Positions 26,276-34,979 are shown, numbered from the stretch's first letter. The stretch: 64,000 nucleotides of DNA from Agromyces sp. SYSU T00194 (GCF_040496035.1 NZ_JBEPJZ010000001.1:1798001-1862000); one strand, 5' to 3'. Numbers and translations are program-made. The notes: a model not told the origin generated them from the letters alone.

Positions 26276-28543
26276 CTACCTGATGGTGAAGGATGCCGCG
26301 GCGTCGGCCGAGACCGAGCCGCCGACGGTCACCACGTAGGTGCCCGGAGCGGTCGACCAGTCACCGGCAGCGGTGTCCCAGTACTCGAGCAGGTGCAGGT
26401 CGGCGAGGTCCTCGGCCGACAGGGTCACCTGCACGTTGCGGTGCTGGCCGGGCTCGAGCGTCACGCGCTCCCACCCGATGAGTCGCTTCGACGGCTCGCC
26501 CGTGGCATCCGGCAGCTCGAGGTAGACCTGCGCCACCTCGGTGCCCGCGACGTCACCGGTGTTGGTGAGCTTGAAGCGCACGCGGATCTCCTGGTCGCCC
26601 GTGGTCGACTTCGGGGTCACCGTCACCTGGTCGTACGAGAACTCGGTGTAGGACAGGCCGTGTCCGAACTCGAACAGCGGAGCGATGTCCTGTGCCTCGT
26701 ACCAGCGGTAGCCGACCTCCAGGCCCTCGCTGTAGTCGACCTGGCGGATGCCGAACTCGTCGAGCACGCCCGGGTACTGCTCCTCCGAGCCTGCCGTCGG
26801 CGTGTCCGCGAGCGAGACCGGGAAGGTCATCGGCAGCTTGCCCGTGGGGCTGACGTCGCCGAAGAGCAGGCCGGCGAGCGCCGGACCCCACTGCTCGCCG
26901 CCGTACCAGCCCTCGAGCACGGCCGAGACCTCGTCGATCCACGGCATCTCCACCGCGCTGCCCGTGTTGAGCACCACGACGGTGTTCGCATTGGCGGCGG
27001 CCACCGTGGAGACGAGCGCGTCGCCGTCGCCCTGCAGCGCGAGGTCGGCGATGTCGCTGAACTCGCCCATGCTCTGGTAGCCGAACACGATCGCCACGTC
27101 GGCGGCGGCCGCGGCGGCCGCTGCTGCTTCGAGGTCGTCGCCATCCTCGAAGGTGACGTCCACGCCGTCAGCGGCAGCCCGCTCGGTGATCGCCGTCTCC
27201 GGCGAGACGAGGTCCTCGCAGGTGAGGGTTCCGGCACTGCCGAAGCGCCACGGCAGGGAGCAGACGGTGGCGGCGCTGACGCCGTCCTCGTTCGCATCGA
27301 GCGACGCGGTCGGGCCGATCAGCGCGATCGTCTCGCCCGCCTCAGCCGCCAGCGGCAGCACGCCGTCGTTGGCGAGCAGCACGGATCCCTGCTCGGCGAT
27401 GGTGCGGGCGATCGCCTTGTGCGCGTCCGTGGATGCGTCGGCGACCGGCTCGTCGGGGAGCGGCGTGTCGAACAGGCCGCCCTCGATGTACGAGACGATG
27501 ACCCGGGTCGCCGCCTCCTCGATGCGCTCCTGCGTGATGTCACCGGCGGCCAGGGCGGCGTCGAGCCGCGCGGGGCTGAACCAGCGCGGACGGTTGAGCT
27601 CCTGGTCGAGTCCGCCCATGAGGGACTCGGCCGTCGAGTGGACGGAGCCGAAGTCGCTCATCACGTAGCCCGCGAAGCCCGCGTCCGCCTTCAGGGCGAC
27701 TTCGAGCAGGTCGGGGTGCTCGCAGGTGTAGACGCCGTTGACCTGGTTGTACGAGCACATCACGCTGGCCGGCTCGCCCCGGTCGACGGCGATGGCGAAC
27801 GGCAGGTCGTAGATCTGCCGGAACGTGCGCTCGTCCATGTTCGACGAACTCGTCGACCGGCTGGTCTCCTGCTCGTTCGCGACGTAGTGCTTCGGCGTGG
27901 AGAGCACGACGCGACCGTCGTCGCGGTCCTCGATGCCGCGCACGCCGGCCGCGGTCATGAGGCCCGTCAGCACCGGGTCCTCGCCGAGGTACTCGGGCGT
28001 ACGGCCCGACAGCGGAGTCCGCCCGCTCGCGAGCCCCGGCGCGAGGATCACGCTCTTCTGCTTGTCGAACGCTTCGGCGCCCTGCGCGTCGCCCTTCTCC
28101 TCGGCGAGGTCGAGGTTCCAGGTCGCGGCGACGCCGAGGGTCGCGGGGAAGGCGGTCACGCCGTCCTGGAAGCGGATGCCGTCGGGACCGTCGGTGTAGA
28201 CGACCCACGGGGTGCAGGGCACCTGCTCGGGGTAGACGATGGGGTCCTCGCCGTTGAAGCCCGCGCGCCACTCGGTCGCGGTGGGGTCGTTCGCCGGCTG
28301 CTCCACCAGCCAGCGGTAGATCTGGTGCTGGCTGCTCGCGTCGAGCAGGGCGGCGGCGCGCTCCTCGGCGCTCAGCGAGGTGTCCATCCAGGCGACGGTG
28401 GAACAGTCGACCTCATCGGCCGCGGCAGGGGCCGCGGTGGCGGCGAACACCATGGGCGCGGCGAGTGCGGATGCCGCGAGTGCCGTGACCACCCCCCGCC
28501 GTCGTGCAGCGGGCCGTCGGCCCGTCGTGTCGGTATGCGTCAT
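26276..28543 (-). CDS. Secreted glycoside hydrolase family 3 protein (beta-glucosidase-like)
   Basis: 755 residues. N-terminal signal (ARRRGVVTALAASALAAPMVF, cleavage near APAAA/DE) with an RRR run that may allow Tat export. GH3 TIM barrel follows, with the KHY element in LSTPKHYVANEQETSR and the nucleophile Asp in GYVMSDFGSVHST. Then come the alpha/beta sandwich domain (VVLNTGSAVEMPW, GKLPMTFP) and a fibronectin-III-like end (FKLTNTGDVAGTEVAQVYLELPD). GH3 enzymes release terminal beta-linked glucose or related sugars. GGAGAGGAAG precedes the ATG. Divergent from the GH78-like gene over a 178-base spacer with twin LacI-type operators, so co-regulation is likely. Confidence 0.92.
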   Translation of the reverse strand: MTHTDTTGRRPAARRRGVVTALAASALAAPMVFAATAAPAAADEVDCSTVAWMDTSLSAEERAAALLDASSQHQIYRWLVEQPANDPTATEWRAGFNGEDPIVYPEQVPCTPWVVYTDGPDGIRFQDGVTAFPATLGVAATWNLDLAEEKGDAQGAEAFDKQKSVILAPGLASGRTPLSGRTPEYLGEDPVLTGLMTAAGVRGIEDRDDGRVVLSTPKHYVANEQETSRSTSSSNMDERTFRQIYDLPFAIAVDRGEPASVMCSYNQVNGVYTCEHPDLLEVALKADAGFAGYVMSDFGSVHSTAESLMGGLDQELNRPRWFSPARLDAALAAGDITQERIEEAATRVIVSYIEGGLFDTPLPDEPVADASTDAHKAIARTIAEQGSVLLANDGVLPLAAEAGETIALIGPTASLDANEDGVSAATVCSLPWRFGSAGTLTCEDLVSPETAITERAAADGVDVTFEDGDDLEAAAAAAAAADVAIVFGYQSMGEFSDIADLALQGDGDALVSTVAAANANTVVVLNTGSAVEMPWIDEVSAVLEGWYGGEQWGPALAGLLFGDVSPTGKLPMTFPVSLADTPTAGSEEQYPGVLDEFGIRQVDYSEGLEVGYRWYEAQDIAPLFEFGHGLSYTEFSYDQVTVTPKSTTGDQEIRVRFKLTNTGDVAGTEVAQVYLELPDATGEPSKRLIGWERVTLEPGQHRNVQVTLSAEDLADLHLLEYWDTAAGDWSTAPGTYVVTVGGSVSADAAASFTIR

Positions 28544-28640
28544 TGCGTACTTCCTCTCCACGTTGAGAGCCCCGGGACGGGGTTCGATCGATCGTGATCG
28601 TCGCTTCGCCTCCCCGCTGCACTCCGACCGGACGGCAAGG

Positions 28641-28665
28641 TGAAGCGGTTCAATGAAACGCTTCA
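28641..28665. promoter_or_regulatory. Twin LacI-type operators TGAANCGNTTCA
   Basis: TGAAGCGGTTCA (28641-28652) and TGAAACGCTTCA (28654-28665) both fit the CG-centred palindrome TGAANCGNTTCA, one base apart. They sit upstream of a -10 at 28671-28676, covering the -35 region, where repressor binding would block the GH78-like promoter; the GH3 gene lies on the other side. Confidence 0.7.
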
Positions 28666-28670
28666 CAGCG

Positions 28671-28676
28671 TATGGT
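28671..28676 (+). promoter_or_regulatory. -10 hexamer TATGGT of the GH78-like gene
   Basis: TATGGT directly downstream of the twin operators. A start of transcription near 28683 would give a leader of about 40 bases containing GGAG before the ATG at 28722. Confidence 0.5.
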
Positions 28677-28721
28677 GGCAGCGAGCAGAGGGTCAAGACC
28701 CTTCCGCAGATCGGAGCGACG

Positions 28722-30995
28722 ATGCCCGCAGACACCCCGACGACCCTGCGCCGGCACCTCGACGAGGTGCTCGGCACCTCACGAGCGGATGCCGCGCTCG
28801 AGCCGGAACACGGTCGGCCGGAAGAGCCGTGCCGCGACGGCAGGGGCTCCGGTCGAGGGCTCGCCCGAACCATCGGGTATGCGGTGCGCGACGGATCCGC
28901 GGACGCCGCGGCCACCTGGTGGTACGCGCCCGACCAGTTCGAGCTCGGTGTGATGCACCGGCTCGTGCGCGAGGGGTTCGCGGCCAACCGGTTCGTGCAC
29001 TACGCGATGAACTTCGGCGCCACGGTGACCGTTGCCCGATACGCCCGCGGCCTGACGGCCGGCGAGACATCGCTCGAGCTCGCGGCCTCCGGGGTCGCGA
29101 TCGTGCACGTCGACGGGGCGCCCGTGGAGGTGCACCGCGACGCGGTCGGGTTCCGCGTGCCCCTGCCCGACGGAGGCGGTCGGGTGGAGGTGGAGGTGCG
29201 CACCGTCGACGGGGAGCCGCCCGCGCTTGCCGAACTCGGCGCGGACACCGCTTGGTCCGTGGACGCCGGCGACGGGTGGCGCCCGTGCGAGCCTCGGGCC
29301 GGCACCGCGTCGACGGCCCCGCACGCGCTGGGCGAGCCGGTGGTCGAGGTGGCCGCGCGACCGGTCGGCATGACGGACTGGGAGGTGGACCCGCCCGTGC
29401 TCGGACGGCCCTACGTCGCGAGCGTGCAGCGTCCGCGCATCGGTGCGGGGGAGACCCGGGAGGAGGCGCTTGCCACCGCGGGCAGCGGCACCGAATCGGA
29501 GACGCGCATCGAGGTCGTCGAGGCCGCGCCGGGCACGTGGACCACGGCCCACGAGGCCGCGATCCGGTACCTGCACGTCGAGGCCGACGGCGGATCCGTC
29601 GATGCCGTGCGAGTCGAGGGGCGGCGTCGGCGGGCGGTGCGCCGCGGCGCGTTCGCGTGCAGCGACGACGTGCTCACCCGCATCTGGGGCACCGCCGCCC
29701 GCACGCTCGAGACGTGCATGCAGGGCCTGATGGTCGACGGCATCAAGCGCGACCGCATGCCGTGGATCGGCGACCATGCGCTCGGCATCCTCGCGAACGC
29801 CTTCGCGGCGGGCGATGCGGGCATCGCCCGCGACAGCCTCGTCGCCCTCGGCCGCCCGCGTCACGGCTTCGTCAACGGCATCGCGGACTACTCGCTCTGG
29901 TGGCTCATCGCGGTGCGCTCCCACCTGCGCCAGTTCGGCGATCTCCGGTTCGCCGAGCGCGAGGCGCCGCACGTGCGCCGGTTCCTTGCGACGATGGACG
30001 CCTTCGCCGACGCCGACGGGGTGCTCCGTCCGGTGGCGGGCGAAGACGCGTTCGGTCCTGCAGGCGAACGCGCGGTGTTCATCGACTGGGGCGTCGCCTT
30101 CGACGACGGACGCGACCCGACGGCCCTCCAGGTGCTCTGGTTCTGGGCGGTGCGCGACGGCGCCGAGGTGCTCGCCCTGGCCGGCGCGGACGACGCCGAC
30201 GCATGGGCGGCGCGCGCCCGGGGCATCCGCTCGACCCTCCTCGCCCGGGCCTGGGACGACCGGAGTCGCGCGTGGAGGACCTACCTCGACGGGCCGGCCG
30301 CCGGCGACACGGCGGGCGATCACCGGGCCATCGACGCCGCACTCGCCGGCTACCCGAACTTCCTCGCGGTGCTCGCGGGACTCGAGTCCGAGGCGACGGA
30401 TGCCGCCGAGTCGACGTGTGCGGAGGCGCGCGATGCGGCCGACGGTCGCGTCGCAGCGATCACCGCGACCACTGCCGGCACCCCGTTCATGCAGGCGTTC
30501 GCGCTCCTCGCGCTCTCGCGCCTCGGCGCTCGCGCCGCCGCAGTGGCGCGGGTCCGCGAACTCTGGGGCGGCATGCTCGATGCGGGCGCGTCGACGTTCT
30601 GGGAGGAGTTCGGCATCGACGCCGACGGCGGCCACGCCGCCATGTACGGGCGGCCGTTCGGGCGCAGCCTCGCGCACGCGTGGGCGTCGGGGCCGGCGGC
30701 ACTGCTGCCCGAGGCCGTGCTCGGCATCCGACCGATCGACGACGGCTGGCGCACGGTGCGGGTCGCCCCGGAGCTCGGGGTGCTCGAGTGGGCGGCGGCG
30801 AACGTGCCGACGCCGGCCGGCGACCTCTTCGTGCACGCCGACCGGGAGCGCGTGCGGCTGGAGGTGCCCGCGGGGGTGACGGTACGGCTGCGCGGCGACG
30901 AGGTCCGGGGGCCGGGCGCCTTCACACGGCCCATCGGCGCGGCGGTCGTCAGCGGGACGACGCCGGCGCGGGGCCCCGGGTGGTCGACGACCTGA
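28722..30995 (+). CDS. GH78-like glycoside hydrolase (alpha-L-rhamnosidase-related)
   Basis: 757-residue cytoplasmic protein: beta-domains in the first ~330 residues, then an (alpha/alpha)6 barrel. The barrel has the hallmark MVDGIKRDRMPWIGDHALGI, similar to the conserved acid-rich segment of alpha-L-rhamnosidases, and a C-terminal FGRSLAHAWASGPAALLPEAVLGIRP followed by a small beta domain. Would release L-rhamnose from oligosaccharides or glycosides. The ATG at 28722 has GGAG about six bases upstream; the earlier in-frame ATG at 28653 is inside operator 2 and upstream of the -10, so cannot be used from this promoter. Its 3' end overlaps the convergent lacI gene by 47 bases. Confidence 0.75.
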   Translation: MPADTPTTLRRHLDEVLGTSRADAALEPEHGRPEEPCRDGRGSGRGLARTIGYAVRDGSADAAATWWYAPDQFELGVMHRLVREGFAANRFVHYAMNFGATVTVARYARGLTAGETSLELAASGVAIVHVDGAPVEVHRDAVGFRVPLPDGGGRVEVEVRTVDGEPPALAELGADTAWSVDAGDGWRPCEPRAGTASTAPHALGEPVVEVAARPVGMTDWEVDPPVLGRPYVASVQRPRIGAGETREEALATAGSGTESETRIEVVEAAPGTWTTAHEAAIRYLHVEADGGSVDAVRVEGRRRRAVRRGAFACSDDVLTRIWGTAARTLETCMQGLMVDGIKRDRMPWIGDHALGILANAFAAGDAGIARDSLVALGRPRHGFVNGIADYSLWWLIAVRSHLRQFGDLRFAEREAPHVRRFLATMDAFADADGVLRPVAGEDAFGPAGERAVFIDWGVAFDDGRDPTALQVLWFWAVRDGAEVLALAGADDADAWAARARGIRSTLLARAWDDRSRAWRTYLDGPAAGDTAGDHRAIDAALAGYPNFLAVLAGLESEATDAAESTCAEARDAADGRVAAITATTAGTPFMQAFALLALSRLGARAAAVARVRELWGGMLDAGASTFWEEFGIDADGGHAAMYGRPFGRSLAHAWASGPAALLPEAVLGIRPIDDGWRTVRVAPELGVLEWAAANVPTPAGDLFVHADRERVRLEVPAGVTVRLRGDEVRGPGAFTRPIGAAVVSGTTPARGPGWSTT

Positions 30996-32001
30996 CCTCG
31001 AGCCGGGGTTCGAGCACGACCCTGCGGTGCACGTGCTGCGCCGGATCGGTCGTGAGCTCGTCGAGCAGCAGGCCCATGGCCGTCTCTCCGATCTCGAGCC
31101 CGCGCATCGCGATCGTGGTGAGCGTGACATCGCCGTCCCACGACTGGGTGTTGTGGTCGCACCCGATGACGAGCAGGTCGCCCGGCACCTCGAGGCCCTC
31201 CGACTGGATGCCCCGGATCGCACCGATCGCGATGGCATCGGTCAGGCACAGGAGGCCGTCGGGACGTTCGGCGGAAGACACCTCGACGATCGGTCGAACC
31301 GCAGCCGCGCCCGCTTCGGGCGTGAGCGCCGCGGTCGGCACCGCATCTGCCACGACGCCGTCGCCGAGTTCCTCGATCGCACGACGGATGCCGCGGCGCC
31401 GCAGTTGCACGGGCTGGAACTCGTCGCCGCCGCCGAGCACCGTGATGCGTCGGCATCCGCGCTCGATCAGGTGGCGCGCCGCGAGGTAGCCCACGGCCTC
31501 GTTGTCGACGACGACCCGGCACGCGTCCTCGTCGCCGTCCCAGTTCATGAGCACGACGGGGCGACCGTGCGAGGCCATGCGCGCGACGTGCTCCGAGGAG
31601 TCCTCCATGGGCGCGAGCAGCAGGCCGGCCACGCGGGCCTCGTCGAAGAACCGCACGAACTGGCCCTGCGTGTCGTACGAGTCCTCGCTGCCGGCGAGGA
31701 GGAGGTTGTACCCCTCGCTGCGCGCGACGCGCTGCGCGCCCCGGGCGATGTCGACGAACATCGAGTTGCCGAACGCGATCGCGACCATGCCGATGTTGCT
31801 GCTGCGGCCCGTGGCGAGCGTGCTCGCGTTCGCGTTGCGCACGAAGCCGAGCTCTCTGATGGCGTCGTTGACGCGCTCGAGCGTCGCCGGGCGGAGCCGC
31901 GACGGGTGGTTCAGGGCGTGCGAGACCGTGCCGAGCGACACGCCCGCGAGCCGCGCGACGTCGGAGATGCGCGCGGGCTTCCGCGGCAGCTGGTCGGTCA
32001 C
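30949..32001 (-). CDS. LacI family transcriptional regulator (GH3/GH78 locus)
   Basis: 350-residue repressor. Helix-turn-helix ARISDVARLAGVSLGTVSHALNHP at residues about 10-33, then the effector-binding domain with NIGMVAIAFGNSMFVDIARGAQ and RCRRITVLGGGDEFQP-like segments. GTG at 32001 with GGAGG five bases upstream; the frame stays open to 32106 without homology. It lies tail-to-tail with the GH78-like gene, overlapping it by 47 bases, and is the best candidate to bind the twin TGAANCGNTTCA sites at 28641-28665. No copy of that site is seen before its own gene. Confidence 0.9.
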   Translation of the reverse strand: MTDQLPRKPARISDVARLAGVSLGTVSHALNHPSRLRPATLERVNDAIRELGFVRNANASTLATGRSSNIGMVAIAFGNSMFVDIARGAQRVARSEGYNLLLAGSEDSYDTQGQFVRFFDEARVAGLLLAPMEDSSEHVARMASHGRPVVLMNWDGDEDACRVVVDNEAVGYLAARHLIERGCRRITVLGGGDEFQPVQLRRRGIRRAIEELGDGVVADAVPTAALTPEAGAAAVRPIVEVSSAERPDGLLCLTDAIAIGAIRGIQSEGLEVPGDLLVIGCDHNTQSWDGDVTLTTIAMRGLEIGETAMGLLLDELTTDPAQHVHRRVVLEPRLEVRSSTTRGPAPASSR

Positions 32002-32115
32002 GGTGCCTCCAGGTCGAACGCCGCGGCACCCGCGGCGGAGAGCGGGTGCCCACACTCTATCCCCGGGTGCGACGGCGAGGATGCGGGCAGCCACCGACGT
32101 GCTCACGCGCCCGGA

Positions 32116-32688
32116 TCAGCGCAGGTCGAGTCGCATCAGCACGCGCGGGAACCCGTTCAGCACCGACGTCGTGTCGGCCGCCTTCGTGAAGCCCGCACCC
32201 TCGAACAGTGCCCGGGTGCCCACGTACGCCATCGTCTGCTCGATCCGCGCGCCGCGGTTGTCGAGCGGGTACCCCTCGATCGCCGGCGCGCCGTACGATC
32301 GCGCGAACTCGACGGCGCCCGCCAGGAGGGGATGCGAGATGCCCTGCTTCCGGTGCCCGGGACGGATGCGGATGCACCAGACGCACCACACGTCGAGGTC
32401 GTCGACGTGCGGGATCTTGCGGTTGCGCGCGAACTGCGTGTCGGCCCGCGGATGCACCGCCGCCCAGCCGACCACCTCGTCGCCGTCGTACGCGAGGACG
32501 CCCGGCGGCGGGTCCTCGGCGCAGAGCTCGCGCACGCGCTCGCCCCGCCCGCGCCCGCCGAGCTCGCGGTGCTCCCGCGACGGGATGCGGTAGCTCAGGC
32601 ACCAGCACACGTTCGCGTCGGGCCGCTTGGGCCCGACCATGGTCGCGACGTCCGCGAAGCGGGACGCCGGGCGCACCTCGATGGCCAT
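32116..32688 (-). CDS. GNAT family N-acetyltransferase
   Basis: 190-residue acetyltransferase. Begins MAIEVRPASRFADVATMVGPKRPDANVCWCLSY; the acetyl-CoA binding motif is visible as VWCIRIRPGHRKQGISHPLLAGAVEFA (R-x2-G-x-G/A type), preceded by VVGWAAVHPR and followed by GTRALFEGAGF. The Cys-Trp-Cys-Leu N-terminal signature matches a GNAT subgroup common in Actinobacteria; acceptor unknown. ATG start with GACACT ending 6 bases upstream. Confidence 0.85.
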   Translation of the reverse strand: MAIEVRPASRFADVATMVGPKRPDANVCWCLSYRIPSREHRELGGRGRGERVRELCAEDPPPGVLAYDGDEVVGWAAVHPRADTQFARNRKIPHVDDLDVWCVWCIRIRPGHRKQGISHPLLAGAVEFARSYGAPAIEGYPLDNRGARIEQTMAYVGTRALFEGAGFTKAADTTSVLNGFPRVLMRLDLR

Positions 32689-32694
32689 GCGGCC

Positions 32695-32700
32695 AGTGTC
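32695..32700 (-). promoter_or_regulatory. -10 hexamer GACACT, leaderless start at 32688
   Basis: Minus-strand GACACT, six bases (GGCCGC), then ATG of the GNAT gene. Confidence 0.4.
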
Positions 32701-32892
32701 GCAGGCGCATCCGACATCGCGCCCGGGCGGCTCGGGCGGCCCGGGCGGCTCGGGCGAAGCGGAGGAGATTCGTGCGCACGGTGGGGTTGGTGCGGCGTGT
32801 CGGGCATCGGCCCCTCCGCTCGGCCCGGGCGGCGCGGAATACGAGCAGTCGGCGAAGGCTTGAGAGGGACGAACGTCCGACAGGAGGCATCC

Positions 32893-33300
32893 GTGAACGA
32901 CTGGAACCAGGGGATCATCGACGAGTTCCGCGGCAACGGCGGGTTCGTGAGCACCGCGGGGTTCGGGCGCAACCTGCTGCTCGTGCACCACGTCGGCGCG
33001 AAGTCGAGGGTCGAGCGCGTGTCGCCGCTGTTCGCCCTGCGCAGCGACGCGGGCTGGCTGATCGCCGCGTCGAAGGGCGGCGCGCCCGCGCACCCGGCCT
33101 GGTTCCACAATCTCGGCGCCCACCCCGACACCGTCGTCGAGGCGCCGGGGGAGGGAGAGGTCGCCGTGCGCGCGGTCGAGCTGGAGGGGCAGGAGCGGGA
33201 TGCCGCCTGGGCGCTGTTCACCTCGACGAGCGACGGATTCTCGCGGTACCAGGAGCGGACGAGCCGGGTCATCCCGGTGGTCGAGCTGCGTCGTCGCTGA
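32893..33300 (+). CDS. Deazaflavin-dependent nitroreductase family protein (Ddn-like)
   Basis: 135 residues of the F420-dependent nitroreductase/Ddn-like split-barrel family. Seen are NQGIIDEFRGNGGFVSTAGFGRNLLLVHHVGAKS, LIAASKGGAPAHPAWFHNLGAHPDTVVE (the conserved cofactor-binding stretch) and the closing YQERTSRVIPVVEL. It reduces an unknown substrate using reduced F420 or FMN. GTG start with AGGAGG five bases upstream. A second, sequence-distinct member lies at 54323-54790. Confidence 0.88.
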   Translation: MNDWNQGIIDEFRGNGGFVSTAGFGRNLLLVHHVGAKSRVERVSPLFALRSDAGWLIAASKGGAPAHPAWFHNLGAHPDTVVEAPGEGEVAVRAVELEGQERDAAWALFTSTSDGFSRYQERTSRVIPVVELRRR

Positions 33301-33378
33301 GCCGGAGGCCCGCGTCGGGGCATCCGCAGCACTCACATGCCGAACGCGGAATGCATCGTGATCGCGTGGGCCGGGGTC

Positions 33379-33384
33379 TACAGT
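33379..33384 (+). promoter_or_regulatory. -10 hexamer TACAGT before the third lacI gene
   Basis: TACAGT, six bases, then a GTG at 33391 in frame with the regulator. Either that GTG is a leaderless start or the transcript has a 36-base leader with GGAGAGG before the ATG at 33427. Confidence 0.5.
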
Positions 33385-33426
33385 CGTGGGGTGAACGCAG
33401 GCCCTGCCCTGCGGAGAGGTGTCGAC

Positions 33427-34485
33427 ATGGACCGTGACGCGCCCGCGCATGAGCCCGTCGCCGTGGCGCCCGGAGCCCGGAAGGCCGCGACGATCTACGA
33501 CGTCGCGCGCGCCGCCGGGGTCTCGCACCAGACCGTGAGCCGCTACCTGAAGGGGTACGAGGGCATCCGCCCGGCGACCCGCGAGAAGGTCGAACGGGCG
33601 CTCAAGGACCTCGACTACCGCATGAACATGACCGCCCGGTCGCTCGCGATGCGACGCTCCAACCGGGTTGCCGCGCTCGTGCACGACATCGTGCAGGTCG
33701 GGCCGAGCAAGACCGCGCAGGGCGCGAGCAGCGCGGCGCACGACGCCGGGTACGTGCTCGACTTCATCTCGCTCGACTTCCGTGACCGCGCCGCGATCGA
33801 CGAGGCGCTCGAACTGGTCGCCCGGCAGGACCTCGCCGGGGTGATCGCGATGTCGACGACCGACCACATGGCGGCCGCGTTCGCCGCGACCGAGTTCCGC
33901 ATGCCCGCGTTCATCGTGCCCGAGGACGAGGACGACGACGACCTGCGCTCCGACGACCCGCAGAGCGTGCACGGGCACGGCATGAAGCTCGCGATCGACC
34001 ACCTCGTCGGACTCGGGCATCGCCGCTTCTTCTACATCGCGGGCCCCACTGGCTGGTCGTCCGCCCGCAACCGCGCCGCCGCGTACCACTTCGCGCTCGA
34101 GCACCACGGCATCGCATCCATCGGCCAGGCGGAGGGCGACTGGTCGCCGGCATCCGGGTACGCCGCCGCGCACCAGGCGGCGGTACGCACCGACGCGACC
34201 GCGCTGCTGGTGGCCAACGACCAGATGGCGCTCGGGGCGATGCTCGCGCTCGAGGAGCACGGCATGCGCGTGCCCGACGACGTCAGCGTGGTCGGGTTCG
34301 ACGACATCCCCGAGGCGCGGTTCTTCCGCCCGCCGCTCACGACCGTGCGCCAGGACTTCGACCTGCAGGGGCGCATCGCGTTCGGACGGTTGCTGCAGCT
34401 GATCGACGGCCCCGACGCCTACACGGTGCCCCCGAACGTGCCGGAGCTCATCGTGCGCAGGTCGACGGCGCCGATGCGCGGCTGA
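33427..34485 (+). CDS. LacI family transcriptional regulator (beta-galactoside operon 2)
   Basis: 352-residue repressor. Helix-turn-helix ATIYDVARAAGVSHQTVSRYLKG at residues about 20-42, LacI-type hinge, effector domain with VAALVHDIVQVGPSKTAQGAS and VVGFDDIPEARFFRPPLTTVRQDF near the end. ATG chosen because GGAGAGG lies about seven bases upstream; the GTG at 33391 would add 12 residues. It is directly upstream of, and co-oriented with, sugar operon 2, and the CG-centred palindromes at 34865-34912 are its probable targets. Confidence 0.9.
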   Translation: MDRDAPAHEPVAVAPGARKAATIYDVARAAGVSHQTVSRYLKGYEGIRPATREKVERALKDLDYRMNMTARSLAMRRSNRVAALVHDIVQVGPSKTAQGASSAAHDAGYVLDFISLDFRDRAAIDEALELVARQDLAGVIAMSTTDHMAAAFAATEFRMPAFIVPEDEDDDDLRSDDPQSVHGHGMKLAIDHLVGLGHRRFFYIAGPTGWSSARNRAAAYHFALEHHGIASIGQAEGDWSPASGYAAAHQAAVRTDATALLVANDQMALGAMLALEEHGMRVPDDVSVVGFDDIPEARFFRPPLTTVRQDFDLQGRIAFGRLLQLIDGPDAYTVPPNVPELIVRRSTAPMRG

Positions 34486-34537
34486 CCGCGCTCGCGGGGC
34501 GGCGGCATCCGTCGTCCGGTGCCGTCCGTCGCCCGGC

Positions 34538-34627
34538 GGATCGGTCGGCCCGTGTGGATCGGTCGGCCCGTGTGGATCGGTCGGCCCGTGTGGGTCGGTC
34601 GGCCCGTGTCGGTCGGTCGGCCCGTGA
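34538..34627 (+). repeat. Five-unit 18-bp tandem array
   Basis: Units at 34538, 34556, 34574, 34592 and 34610. The first three are identical (GGATCGGTCGGCCCGTGT); the last two differ by one and two bases. Intergenic between lacI and operon 2. The 494-base gap (34486-34979) otherwise holds GGCATCC-rich sequence without a convincing gene, then the operators and promoter. Confidence 0.9.
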
Positions 34628-34864
34628 CATCCGTCGCGCGGGTGGCATCCGCCACACCCGGTCGCATCCCCCGACCCGGGTGCGCACCCCCGCACGCGGC
34701 GTGACTCGGTATTCAGGAAGCCGAGGCGGGCGAGCGGACGCCGTTGCGCCGGAGTGCCCCCGGACGGCGATCCGCATCCTGAGCACTGCCGATTCCGGCG
34801 GAATGCTGCGTGCGGTCGCGCTCTCTCCCCGACGGGCTCCTGAAAAGCGCTCCTCACGTCCGGA

Positions 34865-34880
34865 TTGTTAGCGGTAACAA
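34865..34880. promoter_or_regulatory. Upstream operator of operon 2
   Basis: TTGTTAGCGGTAACAA, a palindrome with one mismatched pair, centred 31 bp (three helical turns) from the second operator. Confidence 0.65.
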
Positions 34881-34894
34881 ATTGATAACGAGGG

Positions 34895-34912
34895 TTTGTT
34901 ACCGGTAACAAA
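34895..34912. promoter_or_regulatory. Main operator of operon 2
   Basis: TTTGTTACCGGTAACAAA is a perfect 18-bp palindrome centred on CG. It covers the -35 element and spacer of the promoter. Confidence 0.8.
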
Positions 34913-34924
34913 CGCGTGTAACTT
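34896..34924 (+). promoter_or_regulatory. Promoter of operon 2
   Basis: -35 TTGTTA (34896-34901), 17-bp spacer, -10 TAACTT (34919-34924). The -35 lies inside the operator, so repressor and RNA polymerase would compete. Leader of about 50 bases to the ATG at 34980. Confidence 0.7.
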
Positions 34925-34979
34925 CCCGAACAGACCGGCACAGACGCCCTCACCGCACGACAACGGAGTTCTGCAGCGC

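Noticed and set aside
22077..26339. 1420-codon open frame on the plus strand crossing several genes.
   Set aside because: Arg/Pro/His-rich shadow of nucleoside hydrolase, esterase and other real genes; long stop-free frames are expected at this G+C content.
34519..34786. Short open frames over the 18-bp array, giving repeated hexapeptides.
   Set aside because: Translation is only the tandem repeat plus Arg/Ser-rich sequence, with no ribosome binding site; treated as non-coding.
34896..34898. Start codon at 34896 for the first GH42 gene.
   Set aside because: Inside the operator and upstream of the -10, so it could not be in the message from this promoter; GH42 homology begins after 34980.
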